From NCBI RefSeq assembly GCF_000502875.1, contig NZ_AYWX01000011.1, forward strand, positions 261,258-303,574: a stretch of 42,317 bases of DNA, in the 5' to 3' direction. The translations under genes were made by a program, and so were the position numbers. Below the pieces are notes generated by a model. The model searched no databases and was not told the origin of the DNA. It saw only the letters and a list, made by a program, of their open reading frames with translations. How positions within the stretch are numbered: position 1 is the stretch's first letter; each line of letters starts with the position of its first letter. Shown in pieces: positions 16,882-25,287 of this stretch. Source of the stretch: Mesorhizobium sp. L2C084A000 (GTDB lineage Bacteria > Pseudomonadota > Alphaproteobacteria > Rhizobiales > Rhizobiaceae).

Positions 16882-17801
16882 CCGCCACCGAAGAGCCGGC
16901 GACCGCAGCCGCCACGCATTCCGGCTTTGTCGCGCTGATCGGCGCGCCCAACGCGGGCAAGTCGACCTTGGTCAACCAATTGGTCGGTGCCAAGGTGTCG
17001 ATCGTCACCCACAAGGTGCAGACGACCCGCGCCATCGTGCGCGGCATCGCCACGCATGATAATGCGCAGATCGTTTTTGTCGACACGCCCGGCATCTTCA
17101 AGCCAAAGCGGCGGCTCGACACGGCGATGGTGACCACCGCCTGGGGCGGCGCCAAGGACGCCGATATCGTGCTGCTTTTGATCGACGCCGAACGCGGCAT
17201 CAGGGGCGACGCCGACGCCATCCTCGAGCGGCTGAAGGATGTGCGCCAGCCGATGGTGCTGATCCTCAACAAGGTCGACCGGGTCAAGCACGAGGCGCTG
17301 CTGGCCTTATCGGCGGCAGCCAACGAAAGGGTGCCGTTCAAGCGCACCTTCATGGTGTCGGCGTTGACCGGTTCCGGCTGCAAGGACGTGCTCGATTATC
17401 TGGCCGAGGCTCTGCCGGTCGGCCCCTGGTACTATCCGGAAGACCAGATCTCGGACCTGCCGATGCGCCAACTCGCGGCCGAGATCACGCGCGAGAAGCT
17501 GTATCTCAGGCTGCATCAGGAACTGCCCTATTCCTCGCATATCGAGACCGAGAAATGGGAAGAGAAGCCGGATGGCTCGGTGCGCATCGACCAGACCATC
17601 TATGTCGAGCGCGACAGCCAGAAGAAGATCGTGCTCGGCCACAAGGGCGAGACCATCCGCGCCATCGGCCAGGCGGCACGCATGGAAATAGCCGGTATCC
17701 TGGAACAGAAGGTGCACCTGTTCCTGTTCGTCAAGGTGCGCGAGAACTGGGGCGACGACCCCGAGCGCTATCGCGAGATGGGGCTCGAGTTTCCGCGCTA
17801 G
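16878..17801 (+). CDS. era: GTPase Era
   Basis: Essential GTPase that binds the 3' end of 16S rRNA during 30S assembly. G1 is GAPNAGKST (22-30), G3 DTPG, G4 NKVD and G5 SALTG. The C-terminal KH domain contains VLGHKGETIRAIGQAAR. The length of 307 residues is standard. It overlaps rnc by ATGA. In relatives recO follows at once; here about 2.4 kb with a gene relic and a porin intervenes. Confidence 0.97.
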   Translation: MTATEEPATAAATHSGFVALIGAPNAGKSTLVNQLVGAKVSIVTHKVQTTRAIVRGIATHDNAQIVFVDTPGIFKPKRRLDTAMVTTAWGGAKDADIVLLLIDAERGIRGDADAILERLKDVRQPMVLILNKVDRVKHEALLALSAAANERVPFKRTFMVSALTGSGCKDVLDYLAEALPVGPWYYPEDQISDLPMRQLAAEITREKLYLRLHQELPYSSHIETEKWEEKPDGSVRIDQTIYVERDSQKKIVLGHKGETIRAIGQAARMEIAGILEQKVHLFLFVKVRENWGDDPERYREMGLEFPR

Positions 17802-17868
17802 ACCGAAGGTTCGCGTAGCGACAGCGGCAAGCGGTTTTCGGAGAGTTCAAATAAATCGCTCCAGGTCC

Positions 17869-18234
17869 ATGGTCAGCAATCTGAACATCGACACGGCGCT
17901 TGTCAGCCGACTGGTCGCCACGCAGGAGTGATCTTGCGGTCAGGCCGGTCGAGATTGGCAGCTGAGGCTTCTATCTTAGCGACGAGATGAGGTGGAAAAG
18001 GGCGATCCCGCCTGTGATCTGGCAATTGCCTGGACGCTTTTCGAGGGCAAAAGCCGGGAAGCGTTCTGCGCCGACCTTCCCGCCGACGAAGCGATGATGT
18101 GCAAAGCGCTGATCACGGTCGGCGGATACATCGGCATCAACCCCGTCGAGTTTGAAAAATCCTGGCACGTGGCCGATGAAGTGCTTGCCGATCACGCGCG
18201 CGGGCGTGAAGTGCCGAACGGTACGCCGCTCTAG
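17869..18234 (+). pseudogene. Relic of an aminoglycoside phosphotransferase-like gene
   Basis: Two pieces of one gene survive. At 17869-17931 an ATG opens MVSNLNIDTALVSRLVATQE and stops; one frame over, about 17933-17962, reads LAVRPVEIGS. Together these resemble the start of APH-type phosphotransferases (DxxLVRRLLAAQ ... LPVRPVEFxGWDN). At 17992-18234 an 80-codon frame gives EKGDPACDLAIAWTLFEGKS, then ALITVGGYIGINP, the usual end of that family. The middle, with the kinase active site, is missing, as is the expected RGRGWALW segment before the last helix. So there are an internal deletion, a frameshift and a small deletion. The assignment rests on remembered family patterns. Confidence 0.6.
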
Positions 18235-18938
18235 CCAACCAGAACCCTGATCCTGTCGCCGGACCATCCGCCATCGCATGGCGTGACCAGGGACATTCTG
18301 GCCGAAGCGATGCTTTCCAGGACCTATGTGTGCCAATCCGCCTATCGAGGCGGGCGACCACGTCGCCTGCGTCGCCAAGGTCGACTGAGAGGCGTCGCGA
18401 AGGAATCGCCTTCAACGGTTGACTGCTGTCACAATCAGCGACGCGACAGCGCTCCAGGGGGTTTCGATCGCTTTGGAAGAGGCAGACAGGCTTGGAGGCG
18501 TCATCCTGCTTTTCGCCTCGGTATCAAAGTGGGTTTGGCGGATCGGCGGCATCTGACGATAAAGGGGGCGGCAAGATTCAGGCGATTTCGGCGTAAATCA
18601 GGTAGATATTCCGCATTATACGGTCATTTTGGAAATATAGCACGTCACAATTGTATTTAGCCGCGAAAGTATCGGTATATATATTTAATAAATGACATTG
18701 TGCCAGTTGTGCCACTCGTCGGATTCGCAAGTGTTATTTGTGCAACACAGTATTAATCTGTTCAAGGAATTGGCATTATTCGAGAAATCGTCATTGAAGA
18801 CAGATGATCGATGGGTATGTTCGCCGCTGAAAAGGGCGAGCGATGCGAGCCTTTTTCGCTGTGGGGGTGAGGCGGGAAAACATTGCCGCCAGCCACAAAT
18901 CCGAAGCCATTTATAACTATGACTGGAGAGGTCAGAGA
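18235..18938. other. Long regulatory/decayed region upstream of the second porin
   Basis: About 700 bases with no gene I can support. The left half is GC-rich with stops in all plausible frames and probably belongs to the decayed insert. From about 18600 to 18800 it becomes strongly A/T-rich (for example GGTATATATATTTAATAAATG near 18675), which fits a porin promoter region with regulator binding. No repeat or sigma site could be fixed with confidence. GGAGAGG at 18924-18930 is the porin ribosome site. Confidence 0.5.
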
Positions 18939-20096
18939 ATGAACATCAAGAGCCTCCTTCTCGGCTCAGCCGCGGCCCTCATCGCGGCCAGCGGCGCGCG
19001 CGCCGCGGACGCTGTCGTCGTTGCCGAGCCGGAACCTGCCGAATACGTCAAGATTTGCGACGTCTATGGCGCCGGCTACTTCTACATCCCTGGCACCGAG
19101 ACCTGCCTGCGCATCGGCGGCTATCTTCGCTACGACATGGGCGTCGGCGATTCCGGCACGTTCGATGGTGTCAACAACGTTGCCGATCACATGGACGGCG
19201 ATAGGCACGACACTTATTACAAGAACATGCGCTTCACGCTGAGGACTTATACCGGCCAGGAAACCGAGCTCGGCACGTTGAAGACCTTCACCGAGACCCG
19301 GTTCCAGTTCGGCAACTCCTCTGGCGACTATGACGGAAGCTCAAGCACTGGCTGGCAAGCCGGCAATAACAAGGCAGATGGAACCAGCAAGACTTCGCTG
19401 AATTTCGCCTGGATCCAGCTCGGTGGCCTGCGGGTCGGCAAGGATGAAACGGTATACGACCAGTTCATCGGCTATGCCGGCAATGTCATCCAGGACACGC
19501 TCATCCCGTATGGTGTCAAGGATACCAACCTCATCAGCTACTACTTCGACGCAGGCAGCGGCTTCACGGGCGTGGTCTCGCTCGAAGAAGGCACCGCCGT
19601 CAACACGATCGACAGCTACGTTCCGCATGTTGTCGGCGGTTTGAAGTACAAGGGCGACTGGGGTGCGATCACCGGCGTCGTGGCCTATGACAGCAACTAT
19701 GAGGAAGTGTCCGGCAAGGTCCGTCTGGACGTCAACGTCAGCAAGGAACTGACGCTGTTCGTCATGGGCGGCTACGGCACCAACGACAACATCAACGACT
19801 TCGGCACAGGCCGTACCCAATACAAGCCATGGGGCGGAAACTGGGCGATCTGGGGCGGCGGCACCTACAAGTTCAACGACAAGACCTCGTTCAACGCCCA
19901 GGTCTCCTATGACGACTGGAAGAACCTCGGCGTCGCGGCCAACGTTGCCTACACCATCGTCCCCGGTTACACGATCACGGCCGAAGTCGATTACCTCAAT
20001 GCAGGAAAATTCGACGACTTCGATTTCAACAACTGGACCAAGGCCGACAAGAAGAGCAGCGTCGGCGGCATCGTTCGCTTCCAGCGCAATTTCTAA
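18939..20096 (+). CDS. Porin (rhizobial Omp type), complete paralog
   Basis: Outer-membrane general porin of 385 residues. The start is ATG 18939 with GGAGAGG upstream. The signal peptide is MNIKSLLLGSAAALIAASGA with cleavage near ARA, then the mature ADAVVVAEPEP. The C-terminal strand ends in VRFQRNF. It is highly similar to the truncated porin at 1-1092 over the N-terminal 80 residues and most strands. It differs in surface loops, including an added stretch around GDYDGSSSTGWQAGNNK. The two genes differ at many synonymous positions, so the duplication is not recent. The gene sits between era and recO, an unusual place, with an A/T-rich upstream region and its own terminator. Confidence 0.96.
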   Translation: MNIKSLLLGSAAALIAASGARAADAVVVAEPEPAEYVKICDVYGAGYFYIPGTETCLRIGGYLRYDMGVGDSGTFDGVNNVADHMDGDRHDTYYKNMRFTLRTYTGQETELGTLKTFTETRFQFGNSSGDYDGSSSTGWQAGNNKADGTSKTSLNFAWIQLGGLRVGKDETVYDQFIGYAGNVIQDTLIPYGVKDTNLISYYFDAGSGFTGVVSLEEGTAVNTIDSYVPHVVGGLKYKGDWGAITGVVAYDSNYEEVSGKVRLDVNVSKELTLFVMGGYGTNDNINDFGTGRTQYKPWGGNWAIWGGGTYKFNDKTSFNAQVSYDDWKNLGVAANVAYTIVPGYTITAEVDYLNAGKFDDFDFNNWTKADKKSSVGGIVRFQRNF

Positions 20097-20118
20097 CAGA
20101 TCGACTGACCTCACCAGC

Positions 20119-20151
20119 CCGCCCGCAGCACATCGCTGCGGGCGGTTTTTT
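20119..20151 (+). terminator. Rho-independent terminator of the second porin
   Basis: CCGCCCGCAGC and GCTGCGGGCGG form a perfect 11-bp stem with a 5-base loop, followed by six T. It begins 22 bases after the porin stop and should insulate the porin from recO. Confidence 0.92.
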
Positions 20152-20228
20152 ATGCCATTGGCATGAGAGTTACCCAGGGCCAAGCCGATACCTTGATTTC
20201 GCCACCCGATCGGTGAAAAGCTCCTGAA

Positions 20229-21005
20229 ATGGAATGGCGCGACGAGGGAATCATTCTCGGCACCCGCAAGCATGGCGAAACCAGCGCCATTCTCGAGGTG
20301 TTGACGCGAGCGCATGGCCGTCATCTCGGCCTTGTTCGCGGCGGCCGTTCGCGCAAGCAGCAGCCTGTTCTCCAGCCCGGCAACCGTGTCGACCTGTTGT
20401 GGCGAGCGCGCCTTGACGAGCACCTCGGCACGTTCCAGGCCGAAGCGATCGAGATGAACGCGGCCCGGCTGATGGACAGCGCCGTCGCCGTCTACGGCTT
20501 GCAGACCATGGCCGCGCATCTGCGCCTGCTGCCCGAGCGCGATGCGCACGAAGGTCTTTACGAAACGCTTGCCGTAATGATCGTCCATCTCGACGATGCC
20601 GAAATTGCCGGCGAACTGGTGGCGCGCTTCGAGCTTCTGGTGCTGGACGAACTCGGCTTCGGCCTCGATCTCAGTCAATGTGCCGCCACCGGCACGCGAC
20701 AGGACCTGGCCTATGTCTCGCCGAAGTCGGGACGCGCGGTATCGCGCGAAGCCGGTTTGCCTTGGCGCGACAAGATGCTGACTCTGCCGGCTTTCCTGCA
20801 GCGCGGCTCCGGCCTGCGCGCCGATGCGGCAGCGGTCGAGGACGCCTTCCGGCTCACCGGCTTCTTCTTCAACCGCCATGTCTATGAGCCGCGCGGCTTC
20901 GAGCCGCCAGACGCTCGTACCGGCTTCCTCGCCGCCTTGCGCAAACATCACGCGCGCGGCAAGGCCATAGCTGGCGAGGACGCAGCCAGAGAAATCATCA
21001 CATGA
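20229..21005 (+). CDS. recO: DNA repair protein RecO
   Basis: Single-strand annealing and RecA-loading mediator of the RecFOR pathway. The N-terminal OB fold is visible in MEWRDEGIILGTRKHGETSA, then GLVRGGRSRKQQPVLQPGN. The helical C-terminal domain contains RFELLVLDELGFGLDLSQC and ends in RGFEPPDARTGFL. The length of 258 residues is typical. No clear Shine-Dalgarno site precedes ATG 20229. It was probably separated from its usual partner era by the insertion carrying the porin, so it may now depend on a promoter after the porin terminator. It overlaps the next gene by four bases. Confidence 0.94.
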   Translation: MEWRDEGIILGTRKHGETSAILEVLTRAHGRHLGLVRGGRSRKQQPVLQPGNRVDLLWRARLDEHLGTFQAEAIEMNAARLMDSAVAVYGLQTMAAHLRLLPERDAHEGLYETLAVMIVHLDDAEIAGELVARFELLVLDELGFGLDLSQCAATGTRQDLAYVSPKSGRAVSREAGLPWRDKMLTLPAFLQRGSGLRADAAAVEDAFRLTGFFFNRHVYEPRGFEPPDARTGFLAALRKHHARGKAIAGEDAAREIIT

Positions 21006-21520
21006 GCGAGGTCGAACTTTATCCTGGCCGGGTCTCACCGCTCGGCCTCGGCACCATTCCGCACGCCGACATCCTGAAATACACCGGTTTGGAATTGCTG
21101 CAGCGCATCGTCGACGGCAAGTATCCGGCGCCGCCGATTTCCTTTCAGCTGAATTTCACTCTCACCGAAGTCTCGGAAGGGCGCGCTGTCTTTCGTGGCA
21201 TGCCGAGCGAGCGCCATCTCAATCCGCTGGGCAGCGTACATGGCGGCTGGGCGGCGACGCTGCTCGATTCGGCACTGGCCTGTGCCGTGCAGACGCTGCT
21301 CGAAAAGGGCGAGGCCTATACGACGGCGGAGTTCAAGGTGAATTTGACGCGTCCCATCACGCCGAGGACCGGCGAGGTGGTGTGCGAGGGCAGGGTTGTT
21401 CACAAGGGCCGCACGTTGGCGGTGTCGGAAGCGACGTTGAAGGATGCCGGCGGCAAGCTGCTGGCTTTCGGCACCGAAACATGCTCGATCTTTCCGGCCG
21501 CCAATCTGGCGGCGCGTTGA
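21002..21520 (+). CDS. PaaI-type hotdog-fold thioesterase
   Basis: A 172-residue acyl-CoA thioesterase-like protein. The hotdog signature is NPLGSVHGGWAATLLDSALA (about 75-94), with the family Asp/Ser on the central helix, followed by TAEFKVNLTRPITPRTGEV and GRTLAVSEATLKDAGGKLLAFG. The protein extends about 45 residues ahead of the fold. The substrate is unknown; PaaI relatives hydrolyse aromatic acyl-CoAs. The ATG overlaps the recO stop (ATGA), so the two are co-translated, although no link in function is evident. Confidence 0.88.
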   Translation: MSEVELYPGRVSPLGLGTIPHADILKYTGLELLQRIVDGKYPAPPISFQLNFTLTEVSEGRAVFRGMPSERHLNPLGSVHGGWAATLLDSALACAVQTLLEKGEAYTTAEFKVNLTRPITPRTGEVVCEGRVVHKGRTLAVSEATLKDAGGKLLAFGTETCSIFPAANLAAR

Positions 21521-21632
21521 CTGGCGGCGCATTGAGTTTTCCGAGCTTGGATTTTCTGGCCGCTTGGCCGCCGCATTTGAATGTCAGTACGACGGATGTC
21601 AGTGAAAACTGGCCTGGTTTGGGGGAACCGCC

Positions 21633-24377
21633 ATGTTTGAAAGCCTGATCGGCCTTGTCGCCATCATCGCTTTGTTCGTCATCATTTCGCGCCAGCAGAG
21701 CCGCATCGGCCTTGTCGAGCGCGAGCTTGGCGCGCTGCGCAGCCTGGTCCTTTCCGGTGCCGTGCCGCCTGCGGCCCAGTCGTCCGAACAGGTGGACGAC
21801 AACGCGCCCGCCGACATGGCTCCGGACGCAGCGGCTGCGACCGATATCGTTCCGCCGGAGGTAAGCGCATCAGTCACCGCCCCGGCGCCAGCCACGGACA
21901 CGGAAGACTCGACCGGCGAGATCGTCTCCGGGCCGTGGACCGCTCCAGAACCGGCACCGAAGGCGGTGGATCCCGCGGAGCTTCCCGGAGCGGCGAAAGC
22001 CGCCCGCCAATCCGATGTCGAAACCGCGCTCGGCACCCGCTGGGCGGTCTGGGTCGGAGGCATCGCACTGGCGCTGGGCGGCCTGTTCCTAATCCGCTAC
22101 ACCATCGAAGCCGGCATTTTCGGTCCCGGCGTGCGGCTGAGCATGGCCGGCGTGCTCGGCCTTGTGCTGGTCGCCGGCGGCGAGTTCATCCGGCGCACCG
22201 GCTTCAAAGTACCGGTGCAAGGCGCTGCCGGCGCCTATATCCCGGCGATCCTGACCGCGGCCGGTGCCTTCATCCTGTTCGGCACCGTCTATGCCGCGCA
22301 TGGCATTTACGGCTTCATCGGCCCGGCACTTGCTTTCATTCTGCTTGGCGTCATCGGGGTGGCGACGATCGCGGCAGCCCTTGTCCATGGCCAGGCGCTG
22401 GCCGGCATCGGCCTTGTCGGCGCCATGGTGACGCCAGTGCTGGTCGCCTCGCAGGCACTCAGTCCCTGGGCGCTGTTCGGCTATCTCGCGATCGTGCTCG
22501 CAGCGACCGGCGTCATCGCCCGCATGCGCGACTGGAAATTACTGATCGCGGCCGCCTTTTTCGGCACCGGTGTCTGGACCATCCTCTATATGACCGATGC
22601 GCCGGGGGCGAACCTCTCCGCCATCCTGTTCATCGACGCCGTCACGCTGGCTGTGCTGGCCCTTGTCTGGCTCGCTCGCCGTGGCGATGAAACCGGGCCG
22701 GCCAGGGTTTTCGACTGGCCGTCTATCGTGCCTGGCTTGTTCATCGCATTCTCGGCGCTGGGCCTGTCGGTCGACCCGGTCTTTGCAGCCGCCGGCGATG
22801 CCTTGCCGGGCGCGGTGGTGATCGCCGCAATGGTGGCTGTCGCGCTTTATCGTCCGCTGGCGCTGCCGCTCCTCTATGCCGCGGGACTGGTCATGGTGCT
22901 GATCTATCTCGGCATCATCCCGCCAACCTCGATCGCTTCCGATTTTTCGGGCGGTGCCCTGGGCGTCGACGGACTGCCGGTGGCCACGTCCAACGCGCTG
23001 ACCTTGCGCATCGGCATCGTACTTGGCCTGGTTTTCATCGGCGCCGGCTTCTGGGCCGCACGCCGGTTCGCCGCCGGCACGCAGATCCGCGCGGCCTCAT
23101 GGGCAGCGTGGGGCGTCATCGTCCCGCTGGTCGTCCTGCTGGCGCTCTGGTTCACTTTCGGCAATCTCGACCGTGACTTTGTCTACGCTGCCGCGGCGGC
23201 ACTGCTGGTCGTCATTTTCGCCGCCGGTGGCGAGTGGATCGCGCGGGCCGAGGAGCCGCCGCTCAAGGGCGGTGTCGCGGTGTCGTTTGCCCTGGGCGGC
23301 GCGGCCATCGCCGGGCTCCTGCTCATGCATATGGCTTTCGATTCCGGCTGGACCACCATCCTGCTCGGTGCGGCGGCCATCGTGCCGGCGCTGGCCACGC
23401 GCCGGCGCGCCTATCCGGTGCTCGGCTGGATTTCGGTCGGCGCTGTGATCGCGGTGCTTGGCCGCGTCGCTTTCGACCCGACCATTGTCGGCGCCGGGTT
23501 CCTGTCGAGGACACCGGTCTTCAACTGGCTGTTGCCCGGCTACGGCGTGCCGGCGCTGGCCTTCGGCTTCGCCGCCTGGCAGCTCGCCCGCACCACGAAT
23601 GGCCGGCCGCGCCTTGCCATGGAGGCGGCTGCGGCGCTGTTTGCGCTGCTCACGCTCGCCATGCTGGTGCGCCACGCCATGCACGGCGGCGTCATCGACA
23701 CGGGTGCCATGACGCTCGCCGAACAGTCGATCTACACGCTGATCGCCATTGGCGCCGGCGCCATCCTGGTCGCCATCGACATGCGCTCGCCAAGCTCGGT
23801 GCTGCGCTATGGTTCGATGGCCGCCGGTGTGGCCTCGGTCGCCTTCATCGTTGTCAGGCATTTCGTCTTGCTGAACCCATTGTTCACCGACGAATCGACC
23901 GGCCGCATCCCGGTGTTCAACCTGTTGTTCCTCGCCTATCTCCTGCCGGCGATCGCCGCCGGGGGACTGGCGCTCTACACCAGGGACAAGCGGCCGAAAT
24001 GGTATGCGCAGATGCTGGCTGTGGTGGCTGCCGCACTTGCCTTCGCCTATGCCACGCTCTCGGTGAGGCGTCTGTTCAAGGGCGAGTTCATCGGCTTGTG
24101 GAGCGGCCTCGGCCAGCTGGAAACCTACACCTACTCGGCGCTTTGGCTGGTCATCGGTGTGGCGCTGCTCACCGCCGGCGTCTGGCTGAAGTCGCAGGTG
24201 CTGCGAATTGCCTCGGCCGCGCTGATCGCGATCGCCGTGCTGAAAGTCTTCATCTTCGACATGTCGGAGTTGGAGGGAGTGCTCAGGGCGCTGTCCTTCA
24301 TCGGCCTCGGCGCGGTGCTGATCGGCATCGGACTGTTTTATCAGCGGCTGCTGACGCGGGCGGCGAAGGAGGGATGA
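21633..24377 (+). CDS. Large polytopic membrane protein, DUF2339
   Basis: A 914-residue inner-membrane protein with over twenty hydrophobic helices. The N-terminus is a single helix (FESLIGLVAIIALFVIIS) followed by a short coiled-coil-like stretch (RQQSRIGLVERELGALRSL). Next comes an Ala/Pro/Thr-rich linker to about residue 125, and then KAARQSDVETALGTRWAVWV, which leads into the DUF2339 helical array. Repeated motifs such as ALGGLFLIRYTIEAGIFGPG are typical. No catalytic site can be recognised. A role in envelope maintenance or transport has been suggested for such proteins but is unproven. It stands alone after the thioesterase gene. Confidence 0.9.
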   Translation: MFESLIGLVAIIALFVIISRQQSRIGLVERELGALRSLVLSGAVPPAAQSSEQVDDNAPADMAPDAAAATDIVPPEVSASVTAPAPATDTEDSTGEIVSGPWTAPEPAPKAVDPAELPGAAKAARQSDVETALGTRWAVWVGGIALALGGLFLIRYTIEAGIFGPGVRLSMAGVLGLVLVAGGEFIRRTGFKVPVQGAAGAYIPAILTAAGAFILFGTVYAAHGIYGFIGPALAFILLGVIGVATIAAALVHGQALAGIGLVGAMVTPVLVASQALSPWALFGYLAIVLAATGVIARMRDWKLLIAAAFFGTGVWTILYMTDAPGANLSAILFIDAVTLAVLALVWLARRGDETGPARVFDWPSIVPGLFIAFSALGLSVDPVFAAAGDALPGAVVIAAMVAVALYRPLALPLLYAAGLVMVLIYLGIIPPTSIASDFSGGALGVDGLPVATSNALTLRIGIVLGLVFIGAGFWAARRFAAGTQIRAASWAAWGVIVPLVVLLALWFTFGNLDRDFVYAAAAALLVVIFAAGGEWIARAEEPPLKGGVAVSFALGGAAIAGLLLMHMAFDSGWTTILLGAAAIVPALATRRRAYPVLGWISVGAVIAVLGRVAFDPTIVGAGFLSRTPVFNWLLPGYGVPALAFGFAAWQLARTTNGRPRLAMEAAAALFALLTLAMLVRHAMHGGVIDTGAMTLAEQSIYTLIAIGAGAILVAIDMRSPSSVLRYGSMAAGVASVAFIVVRHFVLLNPLFTDESTGRIPVFNLLFLAYLLPAIAAGGLALYTRDKRPKWYAQMLAVVAAALAFAYATLSVRRLFKGEFIGLWSGLGQLETYTYSALWLVIGVALLTAGVWLKSQVLRIASAALIAIAVLKVFIFDMSELEGVLRALSFIGLGAVLIGIGLFYQRLLTRAAKEG

Positions 24378-24427
24378 CACGCTTGCTTCCGTGAACAGTT
24401 CTTACCGGTTCATGGACCGCCTATTCG

Positions 24428-24824
24428 CTATTTTCGGATGGTGCCACGCACGCGGCGTTGTACGACTGCCTCTTTGATGAGGCCCGCGATCTTGCGGACA
24501 AACGCCGGGCTGAAGGGGCCTATTGGCTTCGTCGTGACCAGATCATAAGCTTCGTCGACTTGTACGCGGTTGTACTCGTCTAGAATCAGCCACGACGGAA
24601 AATCGAGCCCACCTCTGCGGCACTCGATTTCGCTCACGGCAACATGCGTGTGGGACTGGTCGGGCTTTTGCGAAGTGAGCGGGAACAAGAAGAGTGCGGC
24701 AGGCGTTGCCGGGCGTTCTAACCACAATGCAGACGGGCCGCGCCTTGCGGCCGGACTCCTCGCCGACATCAGCCTGCCGCGCCCATAGATAGTAGTATCG
24801 AAGCAAATCGCCGGGCTTAAGCAT
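24428..24824 (-). pseudogene. Frameshifted PemK/MazF-like toxin gene
   Basis: The 5' part (ATG 24824) reads MLKPGDLLRYYYLWARQADV and GRKARPVCIVVRTPG, the N-terminal half of a PemK-like toxin. It then runs into an unrelated Arg-rich frame. The natural continuation, TPAALFLFPLTSQKPDQS, VAVSEIECRRGGLDFPSWLI and FSPAFVRKIAGLIKEAV, is in the next frame down to 24428. The junction is at about 24690-24722 and needs a single-base indel. The gene overlaps the antitoxin stop by 8 bases, the usual pair layout. Either a true mutation that silenced the toxin or a sequencing error could explain it. Confidence 0.75.
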
Positions 24825-25068
24825 CCGGCTTGTCGCCGGTTGTGATGGCCTCCAATCCGGACATGAGTTCATCGTGGATCTCGTCCGGCGCGTCCTCAAG
24901 CGTGTAGGCTACGGCATGAGGCGAACTGACGAGCTGCCGGTATTGGGTGGCTGACAGGATGATCAGCTTCTCCTTGCCACGTTTCGTGAGAGCGACAGGC
25001 TCGATCATTGCCGTTTCGAGAATTTCGCCGGACGCCCGGTTCATGTCTGAAAAGGTGAACTGCTTCAT
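24817..25068 (-). CDS. Phd/YefM family antitoxin
   Basis: An 83-residue type II antitoxin. The N-terminal DNA-binding fold reads MKQFTFSDMNRASGEILETA, then PVALTKRGKEKLIILSATQY, the usual Phd/YefM pattern. The C-terminal part (DAPDEIHDELMSGLEAI) would wrap the toxin. It lies upstream of, and overlaps, the PemK-like toxin gene, which is frameshifted, so the antitoxin may now be an orphan. The start at ATG 25068 is followed upstream by paired TACGTA palindromes, probable operators. Confidence 0.85.
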   Translation of the reverse strand: MKQFTFSDMNRASGEILETAMIEPVALTKRGKEKLIILSATQYRQLVSSPHAVAYTLEDAPDEIHDELMSGLEAITTGDKPDA

Positions 25069-25080
25069 CGGGTGGTCCTC

Positions 25081-25114
25081 ATACGTATTTCACCTATTGT
25101 GCATATTTTACGTA
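25081..25114. promoter_or_regulatory. Paired TACGTA palindromes upstream of the antitoxin
   Basis: Two copies of TACGTA, each in an ATACGTA-like context (25082-25087 and 25109-25114), lie 27 bases apart, 14-46 bases before the antitoxin start. Paired palindromes here fit an autorepression operator of a Phd/YefM system. The stretch is also A/T-rich, as expected of a promoter. Inferred from position and symmetry. Confidence 0.45.
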
Positions 25115-25148
25115 TCTAAGCAATCGATTTGCCGCTGCCTTCCGGTCG

Positions 25149-25174
25149 GGAATAAATCGGCACCAGCCAGCGTT
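25149..25174 (+). promoter_or_regulatory. Possible ECF-type promoter of the sigma/anti-sigma operon
   Basis: GGAAT (25149-25153), a 17-base spacer and CGTT (25171-25174) resemble the GGAAC-N16/17-CGTT pattern of ECF/EcfG-type promoters of Alphaproteobacteria. The site is 114 bases before the sigma start, as expected for autoregulation. One mismatch in the -35 and the lack of other support keep confidence low. Confidence 0.35.
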
Positions 25175-25287
25175 ATCTCATTGCTTGGGTGACCGGAGCG
25201 GCGGACCGCTTCGCGCTGGCCGCTTGCGCCGCGCCCGGAAGGCGCGTTCAATCGGATCAACAAGGGCGACCTCGAAAACCAGCGGTC

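Noticed and set aside
17971..18378. A 135-codon minus-strand frame in the era-porin gap
   Set aside because: It is the antisense of the phosphotransferase relic, which has recognisable sense-strand residues; no ribosome site or family pattern.
19341..21038. A 565-codon minus-strand frame spanning the porin end and recO
   Set aside because: It runs across two clear genes and the porin terminator on the plus strand and shows no family motif.
23097..24380. A 427-codon minus-strand frame opposite DUF2339
   Set aside because: Composition (Gln/Arg/His/Asp-rich) is the usual antisense image of hydrophobic codons; the sense strand is a membrane protein.
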